Notes: generated by a model not told the origin, from the sequence alone. DNA of 64,000 nucleotides from Flammula alnicola (GCA_015499995.1 JADNRV010000022.1:310001-374000), one strand, 5' to 3'; shown: positions 47,368-60,113, counted from the stretch's first letter. Made by a program: numbers and translations.

Positions 47368-48632
47368 ATGTCTGGTTCTTCCTTGGAGGGCTCAAAACCT
47401 AAAGTCAACGGATCTGACTCGGAATCCAATATCGCCAGTAATACCGTTGTGGAATCTGCACAGTAAGGCGCCGCTTTCCAACCTGACTGAAATAGAGGTT
47501 CTCATAGTGATTTCACAGGGAACTCTCTGGCACATGGCCGGCCAGTTCCACCCGGTTACCAACATTGCACTCTTCTAGTGCGTTTGACCGGAATGCTTCC
47601 TGGGCGCCAAATGCACCAGTAGCTTCAGACATAGGACGATTGCCAACAAAGTACGAACCCGAAGATATCTCTCTCATCTATCAAAAAACGACGTCGAATT
47701 TATTTGGAAGAAGCCTTGTGAGTTGCCAGTCAAACGTTTGAATGATTTAGTTATTCATTATTCATTTGTTGTTTGCTTTTATCGAATAGGAAGATGCAGC
47801 CATTGACCTCTTCCAAGCTCTTCGACCTCGGCGTTTCATGGGGAATACTACGCCTTCGCTGGTGTCTGATTCGGATTCCCCATCACCATCGTCTCCTAGT
47901 GTCACCTCTCAAATATCGTTGCCCCGGGATCTTGCATCACCGCCCGAAAGTCCCAACAGCATCGAGAATAGAACAATACCACAAAACATGGAGGATGAAG
48001 ATGCTCTGGTTTCGGCCACGCAAGCAATGGGGATTGATCCAAACAGGAAGATTGCCACCGCGCAGAGTACACAAGAGCCGCCTTCACTTATCTACGTTGA
48101 CGCCTCCAACCAAACTCTGGAGACCTTGCCCCCCATGCCGCAAGGTTCAGTGCCAGCAACAGAAAGCGTCGCATCCTCCAACACATTGAGGACTGCTCAC
48201 TCAAGCAATTCAGATTCCTCCAACTCCGAGCAACAAGCAGAGGAGGACAAACTCAATGATGATACTTTTGAGCCAGGATCGGAACCGCGTCACGGAAAAC
48301 AGAAGACTTCTCGAAAGTTAAACGGACAATTCAAATGCCAGCAGTGCCCCATGACATTTACCCGGAATTTCGATATGTTGCGCCATATCAAAAGCATCCA
48401 CGAAGCTCAAACCGAGGACAAAAAGCTTGCTTTGACTTGCCCCAGCTGCTACGAGGTATTGTCGCGCTCGGATGCCTTCAAGAGACACGTTGTGAAAGTA
48501 CCTGCATCTTGTGTGCGATTGTCGAAGCTGCTAGGGAAGGAACGGCCTCCAGCACAACCTGAAAGTCTCTATGATTTATGTAGGGGGGGCCATCCGCCAT
48601 TGGCTGACCTATTGAACCGTCCACTACCATGA
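47368..48632 (+). CDS. C2H2-type zinc-finger protein
   Basis: Three exons (introns 47,463-47,518 and 47,717-47,790) encode about 380 residues. Most is a Ser/Pro/acidic low-complexity region. Near the C-terminus is a classic finger, FKCQQCPMTFTRNFDMLRH followed by IKSIH, and a second unit LTCPSCYEVLSRSDAFKRH whose final ligand is Cys rather than His (VVKVPASC), a C2HC variant. Paired fingers of this form near the C-terminus are common in basidiomycete transcription factors; DNA binding is inferred. A basic stretch (RHGKQKTSRKLNG) before the first finger could act as a nuclear signal. Targets are unknown. Confidence 0.85.
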
Positions 48633-49270
48633 ATTCTTCGAAGATGATACCCTGTCACTCCCTGTTTGCTTTGTAACATTAATAGTCGTTTGTATGTCGA
48701 TCTCTTTGCTTGTTGACACCTTGTATATCCCTTGTAACATACGATTACCCATAGAGAGCATGGATACACATGCCCGAGTATAAAGTGTTCCGTCTTCTCT
48801 TTATCACGCCGTATTTTCACGAGTCTTCCCCTTCAACAGCTGCCGTATTTCAGCTCTTCGAATTTTCAAATTTAGGTAGCCTGTTATGTCAGCGTACGAC
48901 TTGGAAATAAACATTTTGTCGGAGGTACATACTGTACGTCACGGTGCACTTATGTAGCTGTAAATTATACGGAAGATCCTTATCGTTGGCGGTCCGACCC
49001 CAGTTTTCCTGATTGGTATGCAGAAATAAATTCATGAAGATAAAAAGTACAATGGACAGCGTGAGATTAGCTAATTAGAAAGCACAGAAGAGATGAAGAT
49101 GAAGGAGATGTGCAACATTTTCAATGACAGTTGATGGAGTGAGTGAAAATAGACGGAAGCTACATTCATTTCCTCTCGGGAAAGTGTAGGAAGCAGGCTA
49201 CATCATTTCATCATGCAGGTGCCTAAGTCAAAAGTTGGAAAGGGAGATCTTTGTGAGAGACGCGTATCAC
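48633..49270. other. Convergent spacer
   Basis: Region between the convergent stops of the zinc-finger and SWIB genes; AT-rich, with purine-rich GAAGATGAAG near 49,090. No gene is seen. Confidence 0.5.
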
Positions 49271-50139
49271 TCACTGTCCGAGAACCTTGTTCATTCTGAA
49301 CATGTCGATCTTATCGACTCCGAAGACGGCGCGCAGATTCACGTCGCATAAGATCTCTCGTCCATTGTTTGGATTTTGCAGCTCGTTCCCTTTGATATAC
49401 GCCCAGAGTTGCTTCACCACTTGGGGCCGCGAGAGCTTGTCGACCTGAAGAAGGGCTGCTAGGGGTTCACTGAGAAAACCTGTCAGTGGCACTTCATGGA
49501 ACTCGATTATATGAAATGGCCTTACCTCAGAGTAAACTCCTTTGCGAAGCCACCCTTTGCTCCCGTTGAAACCCTCGGCTTCTTGGCTTTCTTTTTGGTG
49601 CCGGTGTCGCTATCGTCGTCAGAGTCTACCGTTGCAGCACTCTTCTTTGCCCGCCCACCCTTCTTTGTGGCACTCGAGCTACCACGTCCTTTGGAGCCGG
49701 TTCTTGTAGAACGGCCATTGATTTCGCTGGAGAGTTTGCGAGCCAACTCGGCGTCGCTGAGTTGTCCATTTTTGGCCTTTTTGGATTTCTTTGGTGGAGG
49801 AGTGCTTTCCACCGTTGCATCCTCATCATCCTCGTCCGGGATATTATCCTCGTCTTCCTGCTTCCGTTTACGTGATTTGACCTTCTTCTCCTCGTCGGCA
49901 GGCTCGACGCCATTGGTGGTTCCCTCTACACCTTGCTCGCCGCTCACCTTCTCAAAGACACTAGCAATGACGGCATCAACATCTTCTCTGTTCTCCTTCA
50001 GAAACTCTGCTGTTAGAGAATGGTCCAACTCGAGTAGTTGGCGCCTAACGCGCTTCGCGCTAATAGTCGATAAATCTGTTCCGGGTGCGGAGAGAATTTG
50101 ATGAATTCGTGGTTCCAGTGATCCAAAGTCAAAAGCCAT
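49271..50139 (-). CDS. SWIB/MDM2-domain chromatin protein with DEK C-terminal-like domain (UAF30-like)
   Basis: Residues 1-65 form a DEK-C-like helical module (TISAKRVRRQLLELDHSLTA). A long charged linker rich in Lys, Ser and Asp/Glu follows (DEDDEDATVESTPPPKKSKK). The C-terminal SWIB domain is readable as EPLAALLQVDKLSRPQVVKQ, LWAYIKGNELQNPNNGREI and FRMNKVLG. In budding yeast Uaf30 has this arrangement and belongs to the upstream activating factor of rDNA transcription; Tri1 is a paralogue, so exact orthology is unsure. One intron (about 49,472-49,526) divides linker and SWIB domain; the exact donor is not certain. Likely nuclear or nucleolar. Confidence 0.88.
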
Positions 50140-51305
50140 GAGAGGCTAGGGGTTGAGGTATATGTACAGAATAAGTTAAGAAAGGGAAAGAGAAGGTGAT
50201 GGGTTGGCGTTGGGTAGTCCAAAAACACCGTCCGGCAGTACAATAATGAATGCAGCGCGTCCAAGATTCGCTTTAAGTTTCAAGCCAGATCCCTGCATAA
50301 CCACGTGTCCATACCACCATCAAACACAGACAAATACCGGCTCAGAAATGATTCCCTCCAGTCTCTTCTGTGAATCAATGAACTACATAGCACCATAAAA
50401 ACCGATGCAGATCGAGCTTAAAGGGCCAAGTTTGTCTCAAGAAGTGTACAACGAGCAAAATTTCCTAAAGTATTTTGCAAAGAATTTCTCGGAAACATCA
50501 ATCCCAGGGGACATGCTCAAATATTTTGCAAATATTCGGTGAAAAAAAGGATGCTTTAAATTTGGACGACGAACACCCGGCCTCGACGCCAGGCTATTCC
50601 AACAATTTTAGCACTTTCCGAGAGTCAGTCTTGTGTTATAAACTTTTCTCTCAAAGAACCTCGTTATCGCGGGTGACTTAAAGGAGGCGAGACGGACGGA
50701 GTTCCCCAGAAGATCCTCCTCTACTAAGATCCCCGAGGTATCAAAAGCCTCTAGCTTTACATGTGCCTTTACGAGTTCGTTTCTGAATCTGGTTGAATCT
50801 TCGATCGGTCGGTAAAGCGGTATGGGATGAGGAGGGAAGAACAAACACCAGCTCCGGATCCGACATGGGCGCTAAAGTATAGTTAAATTATCTCAAGAGC
50901 CTTGCTTCTCATTGAAGCCCACAACCACTGTGGTCGGTTCTGGAACTACATTTGTATCATTCTTGGAGACACCCGTGACTGCATCATGACTGTTCCTCCT
51001 GGGGATATATACAATGTAAGTTGGGCGCTTATTCAACAACGTGATACAGTAATAGTACAGCCGTTTTATGATCGATGTAGTCAGGCCTTATGAAAACAGA
51101 CATCAGTCTTGCTTTATGTCCAAATTCGGTAGCCTCCATAATACGACAGCTCCGTATGATTTTCAGATAGTTAGCGTTCCAGGGATGAAAAGCAGAGGCA
51201 GCGCACACAATATACTCTCTTCCTTACATACTATTAGAATTCTGGTCTTTAAGGTATTTTCTTTCAATGAAGAGTTGGAGTTACAGTCATCGATAATCTA
51301 TTACA
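50140..51305. other. Intergenic region of 1.2 kb
   Basis: Upstream of the SWIB gene and downstream of HRD3. Small frames (50,475-50,681, 50,608-50,844, 51,068-51,300) show no domains. Two AAATATTTTGCAAA-like motifs occur near 50,470 and 50,520. No supported gene. Confidence 0.45.
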
Positions 51306-54300
51306 TCACCGGAGAATCGCCCATTCATTACGCGCAGGATCTCCAGGCGGAGGGAACACGCCTCTGTTGCCATTTGGAGGGGCTGCTTGTTCGCCCGCTT
51401 GTCCGCCCGCTTGTCCTTGCTCACGCTGGTCCCTCCGCATCCTTTCTACGATGCGCGTCCGTATGTAGAGCAGGATGGAGATCACAATGCACAACAGAAC
51501 CAAAATCATCGTCTCGCCGAACTCGTCGATCTCGACGTCCTCGCGGTTTCCTCGCATCGTCCCGTCGAAGTAATCTTCTGGTCCGAAATCACCCTCCCGC
51601 TCTCGTTCGGCGTCACGACGTTCTCTTGCCCACTAAAAGAAGACCGCATTAGATAAACATCAACCAATGCAAACTGACATAAAGAACAAACTTGAATAGG
51701 GTCTTCTTCCTCCCCTCTTCGCCCATGCACAGCTTGTCCATCCCGCCGTCTGTTGAACTCTTCCTTGGCCTTGCCGAAATACCAAGGTCCGTCTTCTTCT
51801 TGGAAATTGTCCTCGTCGCGAGGACGTTCCTCAATACCTCCATTCTTCTTGTTTTCTTCAATTTGTCGTCCCTGAGTTGGTTTGACTAGATTGATAAGGT
51901 CAGTTCAACAAAAATATCCTGAAAGAGTCGTTTAAACTGACCAATCTCATCTTCATCAGGAGCCCAGAGATTAAGACCACCCGTTCCTCCAGTTAGGGTA
52001 TGCCAAAAGCTACGCGCGTACAACTTGCCAAGCGACAGGATTACGGGCAAGTATGCTTCCGAGTTAGTCTCGAGCGCCAAGTCATAGTGTCGTTTCGCAA
52101 GATGGAAATCCTGGAAAATGCACGAGCTTCGTAAACTGCAGATAAAAGGACAAGGAGTATGAATACACACCTGAGGCACGCCAATACCGTTCTCATACAT
52201 CCATCCAAGATTCCACATCGCCAAGGCACTCATTTGAGTATCCGACGCCGATTGGTAGTATCGAGCTGCTTTCTCAAGGCGAGAGTGCTCCGACTCATCC
52301 GCTACGCCTAATCCGTGGTAATAATAATCTCCAACTTTTACGAGGGCATCAATGTTGCGCTGCGCAGCAGCACGAATCCACTGTGTAAGAGCGAGTCGAG
52401 CAGAGTCCGTAGAGAGCGTCATTGGCGAGAACCTTGTCAAGCGCAGTATGCTCTTATCTAGATGTATTCAAAGACTCGTCAACATAAACCGGAGAATAAT
52501 GAAAGAAGGCTGCATACCTTGATCCAAAACATAGGCCAAGTTATTCTGCGCGATCTCATACCCTCTCTCTGCAGCGATCCACCACTTCAGCATGGCGATC
52601 TGCTTGCCCTGATCGGTTCCAGCCATCCAGCCAATTTCAGCGTCACGCAGTAGGTCATCATCCCAGACACCACGCTCAGCTACAAGCTTGTAGAATGAGA
52701 CAGCCATTGCACAAGAGCTGGAAGCCACATGAGGCGGTGCAGCATTACTTGAGGCCTGTGCTGAGTGGATTTCTCCGAGGTAGTAGTACGCCTCGAAAGG
52801 AGAGCCATTGCGAACAGCAGTCTCGAAATACGTCATTGCAAGAGCAAGTTCACCACGATCTTTACGGCCAATAGTGAGCATGAAGTCAGCCGAGTGGGTC
52901 CAAGCACTCACGATAGTGGTATTTGCCGATGTTGACCTGAGCTTCCGCGAGTTCCTGACCAGCTGCAGCGTTGAAATGGGCAAGCGCCTTCGGCATATCG
53001 ACCTTGACACCAAGTCCATCTCTATACATAATTCCCAACCCATTGTGTGACTCTCGGTCGCCATGTTCAGCCCCTCTTTCAAACCAGGCCTTAGCGACGG
53101 CATAATCGACCTTCACACCCTCTCCACGAAGGTACATACGTCCGATATAGGCAGCGCTGGCCGCGGCGTAACCCACCGGCTTGTGCTCGTCCTTTGTCTG
53201 CATTGCATTAGGTGGGTCATGCGGCCAAACTTGGCGTGCGATCAAGAGGAAGTATCGGCGGGCCGACTTGAAATTGCGTGGAATGGCACCGACACCCTCG
53301 CTTCCAGAAGATATGCCTCCAGGGGATGCATATATACTTCCTTGGTAAAAGATTTTTCCAAGGCGGAACGCGAATTCTATCTCGCCGCGTTCGGCATTGA
53401 ACTACGAATCTATAATCAGTTTCGATGGCAAGCTAATGAAAGTTCGAGACGCACAAGGTAGTATTCAAGAACGTCCTCCCACGTCTCTCCTGCTGCACGA
53501 GCAACTCCTGCTTTGATGGCAGGTCTATGACTGTTCATACCGGTAGATGCAACACTTGCTCCAGGTCCATAGATCCCACCTGCAAGGTCTGAAAGACGTG
53601 TTGCTGTTTGTGGAAGCGAGCGGCCACCTGGAGGGCCAGAATGGAACTTGGTAATAGCTTGATTTACGCATCTACGTCAGCGCCTTAATTGTGAAATAAG
53701 TAATGCCATAACCCACCTTGTTCAGCGGCGCTTCCATACCATGACAGTGCACTTTCGCAGCTTTCTGAAGTACCGATTCCTGTCCAGTAGCGATATCCGA
53801 GGGCTATTTGTGCGCCTTTGTCACCTCCGTTTGCTGCAAACGTGGCGTATAGTTGGGCTTTTCCTTGATCAACGGGCACAACTCCCCTGTAGCCTGTGGC
53901 TTGGAAGAATGCAAGGTATGATTGAGAAGTAGCATTTCCCGTTCGGGACGCATGTGTGGATAGCGAATTGTAGGCGAGTTGTGGGTCCATGACGAAATGT
54001 TGTGTCGGAGGAAACTTGTAAAAAGATGAGTGGATATGCAATATGCACATTGATGGGAAGGCATACCAATGACAGCTGGGCAAGAGTGAACAGCGCATCC
54101 ATATTCCCCAGTTCCGCTGAGTGCTGAAGTAGGTCGACAACTTTTATAGCCTTTCCTCTCATCTCTTCGTCCTTCTTTCTCGTGCCTAGCCCCAGACCTT
54201 CTGAGGTGAGAACATTGGAGACACGGCTGATGGAATGATGAAGCTTGAGGACGATGCGCACAACACTGCCAATTGGGCCTTGACCTTGCAGGTTGGGCAG

Positions 54301-54849
54301 GAATGAGGAAAATATTGACTTGGAATTTCCGTTCCCATTCGCAAGGGCCGGGTCAAATGTGTGTTGTGGCGGATACGCTCTCAGCCCTGTCAAAGTTGAC
54401 ATTGCCTGTTTATACGCACGGGCAGCTGTGCAACAACGAATGCATGAATGGGTGGTCTAACGAGCAAAGACTGCATCGTACCTTCTGCGCTTTGGTCCAA
54501 TTCATGTTTCAATGATGATGGCGCTTCCTGTAATCAAAATCAGATATTTCCGACGAAACAAAGACTACATGTGAACTCACAGGAGGTGGTTTCGCAATAA
54601 CCGCCGTACTGTCTGACGATGTCGGTTGCAGACCAGAAGTCGTCGCGTCTCCAACAGCCTATAAGCGGACAATCGTTGCTTAATACCAGGGCTTCGATAA
54701 CTTGGTACAAAGCTACTCACATAAGTGGTTTCTGAGAAGGACTCCTGTGTTGGTGTATCTTGTGCCGAGGAGATACTCGCTGCAAGTGCAATGAGGCCGA
54801 AGGCCAGCCAGGTGGCCTTCCGGGCGCAGAGCTTGTTTTTGGGTTCCAT
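51306..54849 (-). CDS. HRD3: HRD3/SEL1L-like ERAD ubiquitin-ligase subunit
   Basis: Begins with a signal peptide (MEPKNKLCARKATWLAFGLIALAASISSAQ) and contains many Sel1-like repeats: AQIALGYRYWTGIGTSESCE, AYIGRMYLRGEGVKVDYAVA, SHNGLGIMYRDGLGVKVDMP, AQNNLAYVLDQ, VGDYYYHGLGVADESEHSR and MWNLGWMYENGIGVPQDFHL. A single membrane helix near the C-terminus (MILVLLCIVISILLYIRTRI) is followed by a short cytosolic Gln/Gly/Pro-rich tail. This is the arrangement of Hrd3/SEL1L, which in the ER lumen receives misfolded glycoproteins and holds the Hrd1 ligase. Roughly eight introns, all with usable GT-AG ends. ER stress regulation is expected for the family, but I did not find a clear element upstream. Confidence 0.93.
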
Positions 54850-55203
54850 TTTCTATTGTGGTAGACGGAAGAAAAGCGGTCAGTGTCGTCGCATATCGCC
54901 CTACTTGAATATTGGATGTTGTAGATGGAAGGTCAATCGAGTACGCTCAATTATTCATTCAGCCTTCACAGGCTTCGCCAATTTCGACACGACACGCGCT
55001 GTACACGTCAAGCATCACGTGTCGTTTATCTTATCAGATAATTACTCTCTTATTGACAGTCAGCCGAACTCAGACAGTAGACTCCAGCTTAAGTTGTTCA
55101 TCAATTCTGGTCTCATCTCTTGCTCATCTCCGCATACCATTTCCCGTAGACATAGACAACTTTTTTTTTATTCCACATCATTATTTAACATTGGAACGCA
55201 TAT
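54850..55203. other. Spacer between HRD3 and the prenyltransferase-like gene
   Basis: Both flanking genes are on the minus strand, so this is the HRD3 promoter and the 3' UTR of the next gene. A T9 run lies near 55,160. The long plus-strand frame 54,725-55,501 is a shadow. Confidence 0.5.
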
Positions 55204-56339
55204 TCAAACGATATCAGGTTTGTTCTGCCTTCTAAACCAAGCAAGGAGTTGCTGTGCAAATCGATATGGATTACTACTACTAGGAGATGAGAGATCTTGC
55301 ACCTTCATTCGATCCAGAATATTCGTACGGTTCTCAGGAGATAAATTGGCGAGGGAAACTCGCAAATACATCCAGAGAGACTCGTGGGACGGGAATGCGG
55401 TCACAAGAGACAGGGAATGCTCCGCGAGCAGCGACGAGGTTAAATTCGTAAGGTCACTTGTGAGCATTCCCGTGAGTGCCAGATGCTCAATCAACTTCTG
55501 ACTTTGGCACAGTTGATGCATGGCAGAATAATCGGAGACATGATGATTCACCCAATTTTGGAGGCGTGTGCGCTCCTTGACGATAATGCCAAGGAAAGCC
55601 CGTCTGTCGTCGGACATGTATATTGAAGCATAGCAAACGTTGACCATGAAGTGCCAGTGCGTCCATGAGTGATAGTTGCGTGGGTAAGTCTCGCAGGTAT
55701 GTTGGATAAGGCCCAACTCGTGCTCAATAGCGGCGGGGTTTATCTTCGGAAGTAGCTGCATCTCTTCGGAACTTGCCCAGTGCTGTAGAGAAGGCGTGGC
55801 TATGTCCAGCCCAATTATGCCGTATATCTGCTTAAAGCACCATCGACGATGATCCCAAACGATCGACTGTTTTGCGCATTCAGGCGATCCGCGGGATACA
55901 AGTTCCGTCAAAATGAGTTCCATTTCCGGGTCTAGGTGGCCACCTTGAATGAGTCGTTTACGAGTGTTGAGTGCAGTCTGATGAGCAGGATTTAGAAGAA
56001 GGATGATGCTGGATGCTGCATTTGCTGCTTGAGATCCTGAGGACTGCCAGGGCATAGCAGCCACTGCCGTATAAAGAGCATAGAGAACCTTCTTCGGTAT
56101 GCCGAGGTTCCCTTCCACAAGGACAAATGGAAAATCGGGATGTGGCTTCGGGGAGCTCGGGGGAAGCTCTATGCATTCCCATTCTTTCAATCCGCCAGGT
56201 AGAATTTCGATCGACGTCCTATATGGCGGTGGATCGATAAGGATCGGTGTTCCAGATAGTTGTGAACATAGTTGTGAACATACAATGGGCCTTGTAGCAA
56301 GTCAGATAGCTTGTAGACCAGGCGATTCCAATCAGACAT
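55204..56339 (-). CDS. Protein prenyltransferase alpha-subunit repeat protein (PTAR1-like)
   Basis: The 5' exon (MSDWNRLVYKLSDLLQGP, 56,339-56,284) joins the main exon at 56,218 through a 65-nt GTATGT...ATATAG intron, giving ...GPLTSIEILPGG. The main exon carries prenyltransferase alpha repeats with typical Trp and Arg positions: ALNTRKRLIQ, SIVWDHRRWCFKQIYG, CETYPRNYHSWTHWHFMVN and FPSHESLWMYLR. The family makes alpha-alpha helical pairs that partner a catalytic beta subunit. PTAR1 in animals is the alpha subunit of geranylgeranyltransferase type III; whether this fungal protein does the same is inferred. A 12-bp tandem duplication (56,257-56,280) lies within the intron. Confidence 0.85.
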
Positions 56340-56504
56340 TACAAGTTTAAGAAAAAGCTCCGTTCAAGGTTGCGTGTATGTTTGACTATAACGGTGGTGG
56401 ATGGTGGTCAAGTTCAAAGCCATGATATTTGTTTTTGCTTGGCGCCGAAATTCGACCGAAGCGGTTCAAGTTCTTCGAAGCTCTTTCTTGAGCCCTGGTG
56501 TCGT
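56340..56504. promoter_or_regulatory. Short bidirectional promoter
   Basis: Only 165 bp separate the divergent ATGs of the prenyltransferase-like gene and the oligoribonuclease (long form). Both promoters must share this space. No clear TATA box is seen. Confidence 0.55.
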
Positions 56505-57666
56505 ATGCTAGGCGCCTTTGGATGCCTACGATTGTCTCGAAGCATATCTACTCGTTTACAACCATTTTGCATCGTTCAGACCGTGATCCACCACCGAGAA
56601 CTTCAAACTATGGCTACAAAACCTTTGGATATTAAACCGTTGGATTTCAATGCTGGACCCATGGTATGGATCGATTGCGAAATGACGGGTCTCAATCCGC
56701 ATAAAGATCAGATCATAGAGATTGCGGTGAGATGAATGCAATCTCCCCATTTCTTTTTGCATACGATAATGAACAGGTGTTGATAACCAACGGCAACCTC
56801 GATATCGTGGACGAAGGAATTGAGTATGTGATTAAGACGGACAAGACGTACCTAGATGGGTTAGTATCAGATCACGTATATCCAGGTGTCTCATTGACGC
56901 GCCGAGAGGAGATAGGATGGATGCTTGGTGCACGGAACAACATGGACGAGTTCGTAACTTTTTTATGACCTCAAGCAGGCTTAGCTAACAATTGTCTAGT
57001 CAGGCCTGACCAAAGCATGCCTTGAATCCCCACATACGCTGGAATTTGTGTCAAAAACGGTCCTCGATTATATCAAGAAGTGGATTCCAACAGAGCGAAT
57101 TGGCGTTCTGGCTGGCAATTCTGTCCACGCCGACCGAATGTTCCTTGCCGCTCATATGCCCGAAGTTCTTGACTGGCTTCACTATCGGTGCGCCATTTCC
57201 TTTAATGACTGGTTATTCTTCGCTGATTTTCTTGTGTAGTATCGTCGGTAAGTAGATAACAGATGTTTATTTGTCATATTACATCATAACCGATTGCGCT
57301 GCAGACGTTTCTTCGGTGAAGGTACGCTTTTCAGTGTCTTTATGAATTTATTATTGAAAGTTGGTAGGAACTATCTCGTCGTTGGTATGCTCAACGAGGG
57401 ATTCCTCCCAAGACCACCGAAACCAGTCATCGGTGGGTCGAGCTGTTAACTGTTGAGACCTTGCGTTAATTGGTTTTAGAGCATTGGATGACATTCGAGG
57501 CTCCATTAAAGGTCAGTAGCGTGTGATGCTATGTTCGAGCCAAATATATTAAGCATTCTTGACAGAGCTACAATGGTACCGAGAAAATATCTTCGTTCCA
57601 CCCCCTTCTCTGCAAAAGGAACCACGGAGAAATTCTAAAGTCCTCCAGCGTAGTCGACCCATCTAA
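56505..57666 (+). CDS. REX2: Oligoribonuclease (DEDDh 3'-5' exoribonuclease, REXO2/Rex2-like)
   Basis: Exonuclease of the DEDDh type. Exo I is MVWIDCEMTGLNPHKDQIIE, Exo II is VLAGNSVHADRMFLAAHMPE and Exo III is TSHRALDDIRGSIKEL, supplying D, E, D and the His-Asp pair. With the introns at 56,860-56,923 and 56,953-57,000 removed, the middle reads LDGMDAWCTEQHGRSGLTKA, the usual oligoribonuclease form. The enzyme degrades very short RNAs, including mitochondrial ones. Two starts are possible in frame: 56,505, giving a 35-residue leader (MLGAFGCLRLSRSISTRLQP) with mitochondrial-import character, and 56,610, giving a cytosolic form. Human REXO2 also has two such forms. Eight introns, one exon being only 8 nt. 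Confidence 0.92.
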
Positions 57667-57900
57667 CTCGTCTGCAGTGCAGCGAGGTCGCTGTTTGCGC
57701 CAAAGCACTTTGCTACAGGACAGGACACCACCACTTCCAATGTCATAGCCACCTCGGTTAATCAGTTATAGATAGTGAGGATTTATAAACCTTTCGTTGC
57801 CAAAACGCGAAGAATAAAGATACAGTCGATGTAAGATGCTTGAGATAATTGTTGGAGCTGAAATTAGAAGTCCCAAAGAGTGCCCTGAAGCGGAGCGGGA
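57667..57900. other. Convergent spacer
   Basis: 234 bp between the stops of the oligoribonuclease and TmpA-like genes; expected to hold both 3' UTRs. Confidence 0.5.
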
Positions 57901-60113
57901 TCAGAAATTTTCAGCCATCCGGGATGGAACTTCGAAGAAACGCACAAATGCCGGAATTCCAGCCTCCTTGCAACCCTCCATCATCTCCTGATTTCCTTGG
58001 AAATTCGAGGTTATAAAAACGACCTCGGCGTTCCATGACTTGTACACTTCTTTAATGAGCTTCATGGTGTCCGGTCGCCCGCCTATCAGAATAAATTAAA
58101 CCAAGGTCTGTCAAGGCGCAAACATCCCTCGAACCTCTTGCCTTTGAGTCCCATAACGTAACTCGCTCAGGTCCGAGGTTGTTGCGGATGAGACCTGCGA
58201 TCGCTGGTCCGAATGTCTTTTCTTGATCTGAGCCTATCCAAATGAGATACCTGGAACGACTGGTAAACACTTCATTCTATCTGACTGGCCGAGGGCAATG
58301 CCCGGTCAACGAATGCAATGGGGTTGGTACTCACCAATTTGGACTCTGGATAAGAAATTATGTGAGCGGAAGAATCGCTTGCAGTAAGATTAGATATATA
58401 CCTGTAGACATGTTGACAGTGCAGCACCGAGACCTGTTCCGGTACAAACCCGGATGCCGCGCCTGTACAGAGTGGATGTATTCGACACCCCTGCGAACTG
58501 TTCAGAAATATCGAGTCAATTTCCACCATCCGACGCGAAAAAGACGCACCTTCATCTGCCGCGTCCATAAATGAGTGGGAGGATTATCTACAAGTGATTG
58601 GGTAAAATCTCCCTGAACTCCACAAATGAGATAGTGTTCTTTGGCGTGGACACCTTCACTGAAACGCGTCATGAGAACAACTCGTAATAAGATAAGTAAA
58701 CTTCACATACGAAATGATTCCAAAGGCATGATACTCCATAATAGAACTTCGGCTAATCCTCGCCAGCAGGCCTTGTTGCATGCCGCGCTCAAAGCGGATG
58801 ATGGCAACTTTCGGTGATGGCTGCGCTTTATATGAGTCACTTGCCCCCGAGGAAGAACGAGACACAAACAATTTCAATTTCAACTTTCACTTCTCGGATG
58901 GTAAGCCATGGGATCAAGATGCTGTCCGGGGGAATAAGGATCATGGAGGAATAAAGTAAAGAGCTTATTCTCACAATATAGTCATTCCGAATGCGAACCA
59001 GAAGTCCTGTTGTCTTACAATGTGAAAACCGTCAGGATTCCATGCATGAGTTTCGAGGTCGTAGCTATCTCCGAGAATAACGAATATCCAAGCTGGACAA
59101 TCTTCAATATTTTTATGCAATGACAGACAAAAGCGACTCACTCGACATTAAACCTAGCCTGATTCATGAAAGGATGATGATGAGAAGCCTGCAAAATATA
59201 TGTCGCGACATACCATCCCATAAACCGATGATGCCTCTCGAAGACGCTGATGAAAATGTTAGACAACATAGACGCTTTAAATAGAAATGGACTGACTTGT
59301 GGTGGGTATTTCGTACCCAAGGAAAGGCAGACGCGATGGAGCCCCCCACAATCACGTTTGTCAGAACACCCATAACCAGAACGGCGTCGTGATTGTTTTT
59401 ATGATGAATCAAGATCGTGGCCACTCGGAATATGAGCCAGAGAAATCCGGATGTAGCACACCCTGAATGTATGCCGCCCAGGTGTTGTAGAACGGAGGTA
59501 CACCCAAGGCGAAACTTGAGAGGTGTCCACTTTGCATTGTTTTAGCACTTCAGCATTCAATGGAAAAGAGAAAGTAGTGCTCACCTTGGCAAAAAGGGTG
59601 TTGATGAGCAAATAAAGGAAACGTCCAAAAAGTTCGTTCCGCATGAGGATGGCGACCAGTAGATTGCCAAGAACGAATGCGCCGGTATAGTTCCGCGGGT
59701 ATTTCCAGATGTTGGCAATAGCTAGACCGATGCTAATGAGGTTGACAGTCATAACAACCGTGAAGAATTTTCTTGAGGCACAATTAAGTCAAGAGCCTTC
59801 AGAGGTATGTTCGACATAGCACATACCGATAGGTATTGAACCACAGTTGGAATCGTATCCATCGTCCTGCTCTCGGTTTCATGACCTTCTTCGGCGGTAT
59901 AGACAAAGCGACCTTTGCTGTCGTTCCAGGGGCCCGCGATGGCGACTTTTCCGACATGGGGTTGGGCAGAATTTCTGGCGCCGACATCGAGGACAGTGTC
60001 TCCGTCGCACTTATCGACGATGAGGAATGTACGACAGGGAGGGCGACTGCTACTGGATACTGATCTGGCACCCCCTTCTCCGCGTCGTTAATCATGGATG
60101 ATGGCAAAGACAT
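57901..60113 (-). CDS. TmpA-like integral membrane oxidoreductase
   Basis: About eleven exons join in frame. A Ser/Pro-rich cytosolic start leads to WIRFQLWFNTYRKFFT and several membrane segments: VMTVNLISIGLAIANIW, YTGAFVLGNLLVAILMRNE and FGRFLYLLINTLFAKW. Histidine-containing stretches HLGGIHSGCATSGFLWLIFR and WVRNTHHNVFERHHRF follow, recalling heme ligands of ferric-reductase-type proteins. The C-terminal half resembles an NAD-binding reductase module: KVAIIRFERGMQQGLLARIS, RGIRVCTGTGLGAALSTCL and YLIWIGSDQEKTFGPAIAGL. The family includes Aspergillus TmpA, which affects conidiation, and is often mislabelled as NRPS-like. Membrane location and redox function are inferred. The usual C-terminus (GIPAFGTLWDF-like) is altered to GIPAFVRFFEVPSRMAENF. 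Confidence 0.88.

Noticed and set aside
54725..55501. 258-residue plus-strand frame
   Set aside because: It overlaps the HRD3 signal-peptide exon and the 3' end of the prenyltransferase-like gene in antisense and has no domain.
56207..56290. Apparent missing start and frameshift in the prenyltransferase-like gene
   Set aside because: A 65-nt GTATGT...ATATAG intron links MSDWNRLVYKLSDLLQGP to TSIEILPGG, restoring a normal N-terminus.
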